A stretch of 64,000 bases of DNA from Allium sativum (lineage: Eukaryota > Streptophyta > Magnoliopsida > Asparagales > Amaryllidaceae), in assembly GCA_030737875.1 (NCBI GenBank), contig CM060910.1:249272427-249336426 (forward strand), written 5' to 3'. Both the position numbers and the translations under genes were made by a program. This document shows, in pieces, positions 36,140 to 48,000 of this stretch. Every line of letters starts with the position of its first letter. Positions within the stretch are counted from its first letter, which is position 1. The notes under the pieces are model-generated. The model was not told the DNA's origin. It saw only the letters and a list, made by a program, of their open reading frames with translations, and ran no database searches.

Positions 36140-37084
36140 TGTAATAACCCGGAAATCCGAGCCAATTTAAAATTTTTATTTTGGCAATTTTAGCGAATTT
36201 TGAATATTTAAAATGAATTATTTTAAATAATAACGATGAGAAATTTATTTTGAATTGAATTCGAACGTATGTATTTATTCGAATCATCGTTAGAATATTT
36301 ATTTATTTATATAAATGGAATAGGAAATGGCGCGGTAGTTCGATAATTCGATTTCAAAATTCAAATGAATGTACCGGGTTAAAAATAACCCGGATTTTAG
36401 TGAAACCAAAAATATTAGAATCTATTTGAGAATATCTTTCCAACGAATCCGAAAAATCGAAATTTCATAGAGGGAATCAAAAGATATGTCCAGTTGAAAA
36501 TTCAGAATAATCGCTATGGAATTCAGGCCCTTAAAAATGGAAATTTTGCAAACGACCTCGGATTTCGACGAAACCACTTTTGTTGGATCCGCGATGTCAA
36601 ATTATTGCTATGTTCCAAATTTCATAATTTTTTGAATCAATATGTGAGCATGGCAAAGGAAAATGCATTTGACCAATTTCAGTTGATTTTAATCGACTGG
36701 AATATGGCCATTTTTCAGACGGACTCAGAATTTGACAAAACTAGTTTTGTTAGGACCGAATCATCGATACGAAGCTAGAAAATATTTTTCGGGAATTTTT
36801 CTGGTTAGTATGTGACCTCGGTAAATTGAAATGCGCGTTCAAATTCAATATATAGAGTTATATGTTGATTTTGACGAAAACTGATCGAAACTGCCGAACT
36901 TTCTTACGATACATATCCCATTGTGTTCGGAATGGGGTTAATTAGCTAGGGACGACAGTCGTTGGGTTATGTTTGGGGTTAGGATAAAAAGTCATCCTAA
37001 AGGGAAAATAAAATAATAATATAAATATTTAAATAAAAGTTTAAAACCCTAAAATTTAAATCACAACATTAGCCGCCCCTTTTC

Positions 37085-37557
37085 TTGAGAAAACCCATAG
37101 CCGCTTGCCCTCTTCCCCACGTCGCCCTTCCACCTAGTCGCCCTCCTCCTTGGGTCGCGCCTCCGGCCATCCGCCATCGCCTGGCCGCCATCAACGTCGA
37201 TCCGCCCCCCTCTCTCTCCTATCCCTCCTCTTCGAAACCGTGTGGCAAAACCCCCCCTCTGGCCAAAACCACCGTCGCCTCAGCCCACCACGCATCACCC
37301 GCCACCTCACCAGCCACTCGCGCACCCCCTACCATTTGCCGCCACCACACAGCCCCCCCTTCCTCAGTCCTATCACACAGAGAACCTCCACCCCCTCTGA
37401 ATCAAATTTTCTCCCCTTCGACAACGAGCTCCGACCACTATTGCTCCGCCTACACTTCCTCATCGCACCATGGAAGCCTGGTTCGAGCGACACCATTCGA
37501 GGAAGACGATGGACACGACAACTCCGACCCCTTCTCCCCCGAAGTAGTGAGTTTTAA
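37085..37557 (+). other. GC-rich leader block in the LARD-B LTR (3' copy), open over 166 codons
   Basis: Same block as 16749-17220. Here one frame is open from 37085 to 37585 (166 codons), rich in Pro, Ser and His, ending in an acidic stretch EEDDGHDNSDPF. It starts at TTG, not ATG. A second overlapping frame (37150-37557) is also open, which is expected of GC-rich DNA with few stop codons. I do not call it a gene. It could be a captured exon or untranslated leader. Confidence 0.4.
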
Positions 37558-38118
37558 TTACTTTTATTTTGTCCCATGTAATTAATTCAGTTAATTTCGT
37601 GATTAAACAGTGTTTATAACAATAAAAATAATGGTTGTAAAGTTATGATTTTGTTTAAAAATATGATTTTTATATAGTGGAGATAATAAAAATACGATTT
37701 TTATATTATATAGATAGTAAAAATTTGATCTTTATATATGTAGCGAAATAAAAATCTGATTTTTATTATATATGTGTTGAGATAAAAATGTGATTTTTAT
37801 AGCGATGAAATAAAATTCGATCTTAATATACGAAGTAGAAATAAAAATATGATTTTTATTTATTGAAATGAAGTAGTAAAAATATAATTTTTATTATGAA
37901 TAGCGAGACAAAGACTGCATTGGAATTTCAGTCAAATCCAGACGGTTCAGCAGTTCAAAAGCAAAGCACGGCGGAGTGGAACCCACTGTGAGAACTTCTC
38001 GCTTTTAATATAACTTTTCTAGTTTAAAATATATACTAGGATGCAGACGGTGTTTAGTAGCACCCGACACCCGTCATCCACAGACCATGGACAGCTAGTA
38101 TGCTTGTTTGTTTGATTT

Positions 38119-38151
38119 TGATGTGTAGTTGATTCTGATGTGTAGTTGATT
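38119..38151 (+). repeat. 16-bp duplication at a deletion junction
   Basis: TGATGTGTAGTTGATT occurs at 38119-38134 and 38136-38151, separated by one C. The 5' LTR has it once (near 17782-17797), and sequence then jumps to the equivalent of about 19842. This looks like a deletion repaired with locally copied filler. Confidence 0.8.
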
Positions 38152-40461
38152 TAAATGACAGATTCTTTAACCCAGTCAAAGATTAAAACTAAGTGGAGTT
38201 TTAATGAATCTTTAATTAGATTGAAATGATCGATAATGGAGTATCACCAGTTTTGCTCCAGGCGATAGTTAAATCTTTAGTTAGATTTGAACATGAAATG
38301 GTAATTGAATTTACCGATAACACTGTGGTGTTAGATATGAAGTATGACCAGTTTTACTTCATGGGATGAATAGGTTGGGATTGGGAAATAAAATAAATGA
38401 TTACTTCGGTGTGGTTCGCTAATCCCGACTAGTTTGAATTGATATTCAAAAGAAGATTAAGAATAAATTTAAAAGAATTTATCTTTGATAAAATTAATGG
38501 GAACCTTTCCCTAAGAATGTGAAATTTAGAAACTAACTGTGGGTTAGCTAAAAAGGATGGTTTCCTGGGTATTGATCTGATGTTGGTTTCGGCCTTCGGG
38601 GATAATATTTGGGGAATTATTCACTTTCTAATTTACGGTTAGTGACTCATGAATTGGAATGAGGCGTATGTTGTGTTTGTGTAACACTTGTTTATTATAT
38701 ACGCGAGTTATTCAGAAAGGCCGGGTTTATCCCATTCTGAATAACTGATACGACGATAAGTCGAAGATGAAGACGGTGGTTGAAGACCGGAGGTCTTCAC
38801 GTCGTTTGGATAATTACTGATGACCTTGATTGGGCCGTACACCCAAGAGGAGAGAATCAGTTGGTGATCGTTCAGACGTACTTGGAGATCGATGGATATG
38901 CGGGGTACTAGGTGCCTCCGGTTTCGTTCAGACCCAGAACGGACTTGTATATGGACTGTGTGTCTGACATTGGATTTCAGTCTGTGTGATTGATTTCTAT
39001 TAAATATATATCTGTTTGGCGGTGGAGAATTTATTTTCTTGCTTAACGCCCTTCTCTGAGACGTACAAGCTTAGGGGTTATATATTGATGGATATCCATT
39101 GCATGGGGTGAATTGCCTGTGTGGCATGCCTAAGTGGCAAATGATCAAGGTTTCTACTGAAAAGCAAAGTCTTGTGGTTGATGATCAAAGCACGGCCTTT
39201 GTGGCATAGCTTTGTGTAACGTTTGATTCGCGAGTTTCACACCCGGTATAAACCAGAAACGGGAGAAGGACCTCAGGGAGGGCATGCGTTTCCTTCTAGT
39301 TAGAAGTGGCGTCAGTGGTTTTACATGCCCTGACGAGTTTGACTTATGTGGTTGTTGGTTTGCGAGGCGCCTCGGATTTATCGATGACTATGTGAAGCCG
39401 ATGGAGTCATTCGTTGGCTCATTTACGCCCCATAGGGCGGGGAGACCTATTGTTCAGGCATAATAATCCACTCCGTGTGGACCGGCCCTGACGATCCAAA
39501 GGTCACTCGAGCTCTGACCTAAGACATGGGCTAGATTGTCTCGAATCGGTGAGGTCGATCCCTAGCCTCGGTTCATACCATAAATGATAACCCAACTTCC
39601 AATACGACATTTTGCGGTTCTGATTGTATACCTATATATGGCGACATGATATATGGTACCCATGCCGTCTATGATTGATATTTATGATTGTATATAAAAT
39701 CAGAAACTAACTGAAAACGAGCTAAGATGGGTGGTTTCCTGGGTATTAGTCTGATGTTGGTTTCGGCCTTCGGGGTTGATACTTAGGGAATCGTTCTCTT
39801 ACTAATTTGCGGTTGGAGTCTGATTAAGAATTAAAATATGAAACATAGCGTATCAAGCATTCTTTGGCTATTATAAGGTAAAACCCTATCCCCCGGCTTG
39901 CGTTGCATTGTGTGATAGGACCTGGGTCTTATAATAGCTTCATTTTTCTTTATTTAGCATTGCGTTGTTGTTATATGCACTAGTATTCTTTGGAGGAAAT
40001 CCGTTCCATGTTATATGGCGTGGTCCCTTGATTTACCTAACTTTAAAATAAAGATTAATAACTGTTTTAGTTCTCACACCAGTCCCACGACTGACCTGGA
40101 GTTTATTGTTTTAACCTAAACTCTAGGTGCCCTTATTTTTACATGGGCAGCTAGTAGTTTTGGTTTTGCATATTTATATTCACAGGATCCTGATTTATAG
40201 CTGGAACGTTACTCGGAAAGCTTTGTATCCGTGTATTACTTCTAGTTGTGTATTGTATTATTTTCCGCTGCTATGTAATGTATTGTAATCTCTGATTTTG
40301 TCTGTGTAATATTTATTTATTTATACTCTATATACTCTTGTATTCTGATGGAATTGTTGTAATATACAATGAAATGTTCTTCTGTTCACGTTCTTTTGTT
40401 GTGTTGTTCTCCAAGTATCCGCTCTTTCCTTACCGGGGAAGTTACGGGTCCTTACACTGAA

Positions 40462-41323
40462 GATCCAAGGGTTCACTGTGGGGGATCCTGAGGCATTTGC
40501 TAAAGTGTCTCGAATCGGAGAGAAGCATGCCCCTAGCCTCGACTCATGATGGAAATCCAATTTCCAATACGACCTTGCGGTTTTGATTGTAGAACTAGTA
40601 TGGCGACATATTAGGATGGGGTACTATGCCATCTATGATTGATACATTATGATTGAAATGTTTATTATATATATACCCCTATATATACACACTAATATTA
40701 AATCTGTTTTATCGTATCAAGCATCTTTTGACCATTATAAGGTAAAACCCTATCCTCCGGTTTGCGTTGCATTGTGTGATGGGACTTGGGTCTTATAATG
40801 GTTTCATTTTTCTAAAAACAATTGCATTGTTTAACGTTTTACTTTATTTATGCACTGGCAATCCAATGGAGTAAACTCGTTCTGCGTTAGCGGCGTGGTC
40901 CTGTGATTAGCCTTATTATTAGATAAGTTAAGATTTCTCATACCAGTCCCATGACTGACCTGTAGTTTGTTTCACTGGCAAACTTGGGTGCCCATAATTT
41001 CCACACGGGCAGTCGAGTAGCTTTTTGCAGATATATTTACAGGATCCTGGTTTACAGCTGAAGCGGTATTCGGAAAGGTCTGTATCCGTGTATTCCTTTC
41101 GGTTGTATATTTGTAATATTTTTCCGCTACTATTTAAATGTAATTTAAAACTCTGATATTAATGTATTTCTATTATGTAATAAGTACTCATACTCTGCTA
41201 TATTCTTGTACTCTGATGTAATTGTTGTAATCAGCAATAAAATGTTCTTCTGTTTTGTGTTCTGATGTGTGTTGTTCTCAAAGCAATCCGGCTTTCCTTT
41301 ACTGGGAAGTTTGGGTCGTCACA
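40462..41323 (+). repeat. LARD-A 5' LTR, third segment
   Basis: Resumes the LARD-A LTR after LARD-B and aligns with 48265-49126. It holds the tail hairpins (40731-40802; 40882-40893) and ends GGGTCGTCACA. Confidence 0.92.
40731..40802 (+). other. Tail hairpin with compensatory changes, LARD-A copy
   Basis: ACCATTATAAG (40731-40741) pairs perfectly with CTTATAATGGT (40792-40802). The 3' LTR copy is at 48534-48544 and 48595-48605. Confidence 0.65.
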
Positions 41324-42001
41324 TGTGGTATCAGAGCTTTCGTTTACAGAGCTCGAGAACAAGGCACATTAGAACCGAACGAAAGAATTCATCAGAGATT
41401 GGATTAGTAATATCCAGTGAGAATAACTCGTTAGAGATAGGATCAGTAGTATCCTAGAACGAGTGTGAAGTGTATTATTTTCTTTAAAACAACATTTAGT
41501 TTTGAAAATTTTATCTAAATATACGTATTTGAGTATATGATTATATTTTAATGTGGACAATCGAGTATATAAAGGTTTCGAATATATGAGTAATTAACGG
41601 ATATTCGAAGTTTTAATATACTGGATAGATACAGAATCACACTCTAGTCGCCCGGAGATAATTCTGATGATCGGCGCACCATCACCAGTATTTATGTTCA
41701 AGTCTCGAAGGTGGGATTTCTATATATCTCCATTGACTGGTATGAGAACCAACACTTAGTTAGAATACATTGCTCTGATTTGCACTAAAAATATGATTTT
41801 TGACTATATATAAAACTAATATATTTGAAAAGTTAATCACCTAATTGATTGCTGGTTGTGATGTCTGATAATTAGTTTCACTAATTATAATATTAGAGTG
41901 ATAATTAATTAAACAAATAAAATTAAAGTTGAGTTAGTTAATTAAACAACTTTTTAGCTTCATTCCTTTTCGAGGACGAAAAGATTTTAAGTGGGGGCGA
42001 T
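41324..42001 (+). other. LARD-A interior, only 678 bp
   Basis: Primer site TGGTATCAGAGC (41326-41337), hairpin at 41664-41688 (eight-pair stem with one mismatch) and polypurine tract AAGTGGGGGCGA (41989-42000) after GAGGACGAAA. It lacks the ~170-bp block of LARD-B and LARD-C. There is nothing coding. Confidence 0.85.
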
Positions 42002-45000
42002 TGTAATGACCCGGAATTTTAGGGCCAATTTAAAATTTTTATTTTAGAAATTTTAATGGATTTTTAGTATTTAAAATTATTTATTTTAAATAATAACAAC
42101 TAAAAATTTATTTTGAAACGAATAAATTTAATTTAATTATAAAACGAGTTAGAAACAGCGCTGCAGTTTGAAAATTTGAATCTGAACTTTGATTGAATGT
42201 ACAAGATTCATTTTAAATCAGAATTGAGCGAAACCAGAAATATTAAAATCTTTTTAATCATATCTTTCTAACGAATCTGAAAAACTGAAATTTCACTTTA
42301 GAAATAGAAAGTTATGTCCAGTTCAAATATTAGAAAAGTCGCTGTAGAATTTATATATATATTAATATAATATATTGGCCTTAAAAATAGCCATTTTTCA
42401 AACGATCTCGGTTTTCGACGAAACCACTTTTGTTGGAACCGGAATGTCGAATATTGTTAAGTTTAATTTTCCAGAATTTTTCGAATTAATATGTGAGCGT
42501 GGCAAAGGAAAACGTGTTTTGACTGTTTTAGTCAAATTTAATCGACTAGAAAATGACCATTTTTCAAACAGTCTCAGAATTCGAAGAAATTAGTTTTGTT
42601 AGGACCGTATCATCAAGACATAGTCAGAAATAATTTTTATGTAATTTTTAGAGTTCGTATGTGGCCCCGGTAATTTAAATTGTACGTTTGAATTTAATAA
42701 TTAAATGATTTATATTTTAATTTAAATAAAAACATATCGTAACAGCCGAACTGGGTTACGAAACATGTTCCATTGTGTCTGAGATGGGGGTTATTAGCTA
42801 GTGGCGACACTCGTTGGTTTTAAATCAGAATTTGGATGGTGTAACAAGTTAATTTCTTGAATTAATTAATTAAATAAATTAAAATACGCTACGTATACTG
42901 TAGAAATACAGCCTAAACAAACCCTAATCCCTAATCAAACAAGCAGCCGCCGTATATCCAAATCAGTGGCCATGCTCTTCAGAATTTTAATCCCACTTTT
43001 CTTCTCAAACAAACAATGAAATCCAAAATCTCCAAAAGGAAATTGTAGAGGACGATGAGCTCTTCGCGATGTACGGCTATGATCTAATTTAATGAGAGGA
43101 TGGCATGAATTTTGGTGATGATGTTGGCGGTTTTGGGTGCGTACTGCTGCCAAATGATGAACTCGAGTTGGCTGCCTTTTAGGGCGGTGAAGGAGGTGGC
43201 CAAGGCCGACCTCGTGGTGGCGTCTGATTTTGTTCCGGTGCCTCGATCAGCGTGCGGCGATGGAAATCTGAAGCCGAGCTGATGGGTTCAATGCAAACGA
43301 CGATGGACAAAAAAACAATGAAGAAGGAAACGATCATATTTTAATAAGGGTAATAAAGGATAGAGAATTAATTCAATCAATTTAATCCATGTAATTCAAT
43401 GTTTGTAAAACCATAACTTGTTCGTTTGATAACGAAATTCAACGAAACGAAAAACGCTGGAATCGTGAAGCGGAGTTCTACGTGATGGAATTGACGGGAA
43501 CTGATTTAGAGCTCATCTAAATTTCGGCAAAGTGGAAAGCGATTGGTGAGATATCTATATTTAAAAAAATAATTAAAAATATTAATTATTTCTTGCTATT
43601 TAAATTCCATATATGTGTATTAATTAATCCACATCTGCGAGGTATGATATTTGAATTGTTGTTTGTGGATTACGATGGTTGTGGTGTTCATGTTTGGTTA
43701 GTTTGGATTTGAAACAGAAATCATATTTTTGTTAAGAGAAATTGTGTCGAAACAAAAATCACACTTTTGCGAATAAAATTTGTGTTAGAACAAATTGCCA
43801 CTTTTGTTAAATAAATGGGTATGGAATCATCAATGTCATTTTGGTTAAAAATAAAATGTCATATTTTTAGGTTGTGTTAGGTTAATTATATAAAAATGTC
43901 ATATTTAAAATTTCATTATATAGAAATTTTAATTATATAGAAATTTCATTACTTAGAAATGACATACGAATTAAAAGAATGTCATTAGTCAAAAATGCTG
44001 CATAAAAGTAAAGTTACATTTTTTAGTCAAAATGCTATATTAGAAAACAGAAATTACATTTATATGAAAATGTGACATTAGAGAAAGGAAAGATTAGCGA
44101 ACAAAATTCATATTTTTGTCAAAATATGATTAGTGAAAAGACAAAATCACATTTTTGTTTATTTGAAAAGAATGAAGACAAAATCTCATTTTTGTTTACA
44201 TTGAAAAGTTAATAAACAAAATCCTCATTTTGTTTACATTGAAAAGTTAATAAACAAAATTCTCATTTTGTTTACATTGATAAGTTAATAAAAAAATCCT
44301 TATTTTCTTTACATTGAAAAGTTAATAAACAAAATTCTCTTATTTATTTACATTGAATAGAATCTGTTGAAATACACATTTTTATACATTGAATTGAATT
44401 TGTTAAAAATATACATTTTTATACATTGGATAGAATAATAAAAATTTTGGTCAAATTGTGATTAGTGAATAAAAATAACATTCTGGTTAGAACATGATTT
44501 ATGAAACAAAAATAACACTTTTGTTAGAATTAGATTTATGAGATAAAAATCACACTTTTATCAAAACTTGATTTTTGAAGTGAAATTATCATTTTTGTCG
44601 AAACAAGTTCATTGAAATAAAAATATGTTCTTTTATTTGCATTCACAAATGCAAATATTTATTGAAAATAAACTTTGTTCTTTTATTTGCATTCATAAAT
44701 GCAAATATACTTTGAAATTAAAAATTGTTCTTTTATTTGCATTCACTAATGCAAATATATATTGAAGATAAAAAAAATTGTTCCTTTATTTGCATTCACA
44801 AATGCAAATATGCATTAAAAATCAAGTTTATTTTTTTGTTTGCATTACTCTATGCAAATATATATATTGAAAATAAAACTTATTCCTTTATTTGCATTCT
44901 CAAATGCAAGTATACATTGAAATTTAAGTTTGTTCTTTCATTTACATTCACTAATGTAAATATGTATTAAAAAAAATTATTCTTTTATTTGCAAATATAA

Positions 45001-48000
45001 CATGACATAAAAGTCCACTTTTTATCGGCATCTCACAATGTAAATACAACTTGAAAATAAAAAGTATATTTTTTTTATTTGTGTCCCACAACACAAACAA
45101 AACTAGAAAATAAGATATGCATTGAAAATAAAAGTATCCTTTTATTTACATTCTCTAAAACTAATTTACATTTAAAAAAAAGGGTTCTTTAAGTTGCATT
45201 TTCCAATGCGAATATACTTTGAAATAAAAATGTTCTTTTATTGGCCTCCTCCGTTGCAAATAAACATTTAAATGAATAAGTACATTTTTGTTTGCAATTT
45301 TAGATACAAACAAAATATGATTTGAGAAGTTACATTTTTGTTTGCAGTTTTAGATGCAAACAAAAACATTAGAATGAATTTTATATTTTATTTTGTATTT
45401 TATATGAAATAAAAAGATTGGACCTAAAAGTACATTTTATTTGTCAATTTAGTTCAATAAAAAGAATTGAACAAAACATTCATTTTTGGTCAATTTACAG
45501 TAGTTAAACCAAATTATTCATTTTTGTCATTTTACAATAGTTGAAACAAAACAAACACTTTTATAAATCTATACTAGTTGAAAGCAAAATATGATTTAAA
45601 GAGTCACATTTTTGTTTGAAATTTTAGATGCAAACAAATATTACAATTTTATTTTGTATTTTAGTTAGAAATAGAAATATACATTTTTGATTGTAAATTT
45701 AGTTGCAAACAATTAATATAGATTATATTTTTATTTGCATATTTGGTTGCAAATAAATATCGTTGTTAAAAGATTATATTTTTATTTACAAGTTTAGACG
45801 CAAATAAACACCGTAGGAAAAATATGCATTTTGTTTACAACTTTAGATGTAAACAAAACATTAAAACTAAAAGTTATATTTCGCATTCCTTGTTGCAAAT
45901 AAAACTAGAAATAAAAAGTTACAATTTTTATTTACATTCCTCGATGTAAATAAACCTGAATTAAAAAGTTGAATCTTTATTTGCATTCTCTACTGCAAAT
46001 AAAGCAGGAGACAGAAAGTTATATTTTATTTACATTCTCTATTGCAAATAAAACATGAAATCGAAATCTACACTTTAGTTGTTATAAAAATGATAAAACC
46101 AAAGAATTACATTTTTTATGTAATATAAAGATTTCAATTTTTTTTACAACATAAAAAGAATATCATTTTTATGTAATATAAAGAGATTACATTTCATAGT
46201 AAGTGAGTTAACATTAGCATTCACATTTTTAATGTAAATAAATCAGTAGAAAAGGTTTATGGTTTTTGGTAAATTAGGATAACATGAGAGCTTACATTTT
46301 TATTATATGAAATAATTCCTCATTATATATGTTTATGATGCTGAGATGTTACACTTCCATTTACAAGTCACCCGACTTGTTTATGTGATTGGAACGATAA
46401 TTTTTACACATCGCCCAAGTGCACAAATAATTTATTATTTGATTGATGGATGAAACCCCACACGAGGGTTTGGATGATATCTGATCTACACTAGTCCCAA
46501 TATTTAGTGTAGAATTCACTTGGGTTGTTAATTGGATGTTTGATAATTATTTATCATGCTTGTTGATTTCATGCAATATATGTTTGTTGATTGAGTCACA
46601 TTCCAACAAAGAATATTCTAGAAAAGAATATTTAAGTAAATATTTTTAGAAAAAGAATATATTTTAGAAAAACATATTCATTGATATGAACTAGTTATTA
46701 ACTAGAATAAATCATTAAATTAAGATTTAATAAAGTTTTCCAATATGTTAATATTTAATTGAAGTTAAATTAAATAAATTGGACTTTGGGTTTGTCGTGA
46801 ATAGTGTCTTAAATAACACTGTTCTTAAACCCCGTATGAAAAGAATAAATCTTTTAATTAAGATTATTAAAGTTTTCAATTATATTTAGTAATTGGGATA
46901 AGATGAAATGTGAGTTGGGTTTATTGTGAACTGTGTTTTTAAGGGACATTTTTTCTTTAACCCTACTGACAGTGAAAATATGATTTGGAATTTGTAAATC
47001 TTTTATTAAGATTTAAATGGGAATTTTCCAAAAGTAATGTTTTCCCATTAAATATATTAAATTGGAGTTGAATGGAATTCGAATTAATAATAACCGAGAT
47101 AAGCTTCTGTAAAAGAAAACCGATACTACCTATGGAATTTAAGGGGCTTTGCCATTATTCCATTTATATTATTGGTCGGATACAGAAACTCATAACGATT
47201 AGATATTGATTTGAGTTCCGTGAAGATTCCATATTTTATGGAAGATGATTTTGGGTTTATCGTGAACTATGTTTAAATGACATTAGTTCTTTAACCCAGT
47301 TAAAGTTAAGATTAATTTCTTGAATTTAAATAATCATTGTTTAATGATTTTTGGTATTTAAAATCAAATTGAAGTTTTAATAAATCTTTAAAAGAAAGAT
47401 TTAAGAATAAATTTGAAGAATTTATCTTTGATAAGATAATGAGAATATTTTATTTAAAAGAATATTCTGGATTGGAGTTTGGCGTTGGATGTGTTTTATA
47501 GTACATGATTTTTAATTATAAAATACGTGAGCTATTCGGGAAGACCGGGTTTAACCCATTCCGAATAATTACTACGACGATGAAGAGTCGAAGATGAAGA
47601 CGATGGTTGAAGACCGACGACCTTCACATCGAATGGATGTGTTGCTACAGAGACCCTTGATGGGAGTAGCTACCTTGAAGGGGCCTTAGTGGTGACCGTC
47701 CGGACTATTGTTGATTGTTCGGATTTGGTTTTCGCTCAGACCCAGAGCATAAGCTAGTAAATGGATGCGTGTCTAACATTGGATTTCATTCCATGTGAAT
47801 TAAATAGATTTCTGCTAATGTATATCTGTTTGGTGGTGGAGGATTTATTCTCTACTTAACACCCTGGTATATATTAATAGTGATCGATCGCATGGCGTGG
47901 ATTGTCAATGTGGCACGCCAAGATGCAAATGATCAAGGCTTTTGTTGAAAAGCAGGGCCTTGTGGGATGATCAAAGTATAGCCTATTACGGCTTAGCTTT

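Larger units (their letters stand above)
36140..40456 (+). repeat. LARD-B 3' LTR, with ~2-kb internal deletion
   Basis: 4317 bp, TGTAATAACCCGG to GGGTCCTTACA. It aligns with the 5' LTR except that bases equivalent to about 17798-19841 are missing at 38135-38152. It keeps the promoter (TATAAATA 37020-37027, AAACCCTAA 37044-37052), the GC-rich leader (37085-37557), the hairpin array (about 37620-37905) and the tail hairpins (39867-39938). Confidence 0.92.
15798..40461 (+). mobile_element. LARD-B: non-autonomous LTR retrotransposon inserted in the LARD-A 5' LTR
   Basis: The 5' LTR is 15803-20351 plus 33292-35091 (6349 bp net), the interior is 35092-36139 (1048 bp), and the 3' LTR is 36140-40456 (4317 bp, shortened by a deletion). 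Target duplication CTGAA lies at 15798-15802 and 40457-40461. The LARD-A 3' LTR keeps the unoccupied site at 48260-48264 (TTGAA, one substitution). A tRNA-iMet-type primer site and AAGTGGGGGA polypurine tract are present, but no coding domain. It shares LTR layout and much sequence with LARD-A, so the two are related families. Confidence 0.92.
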
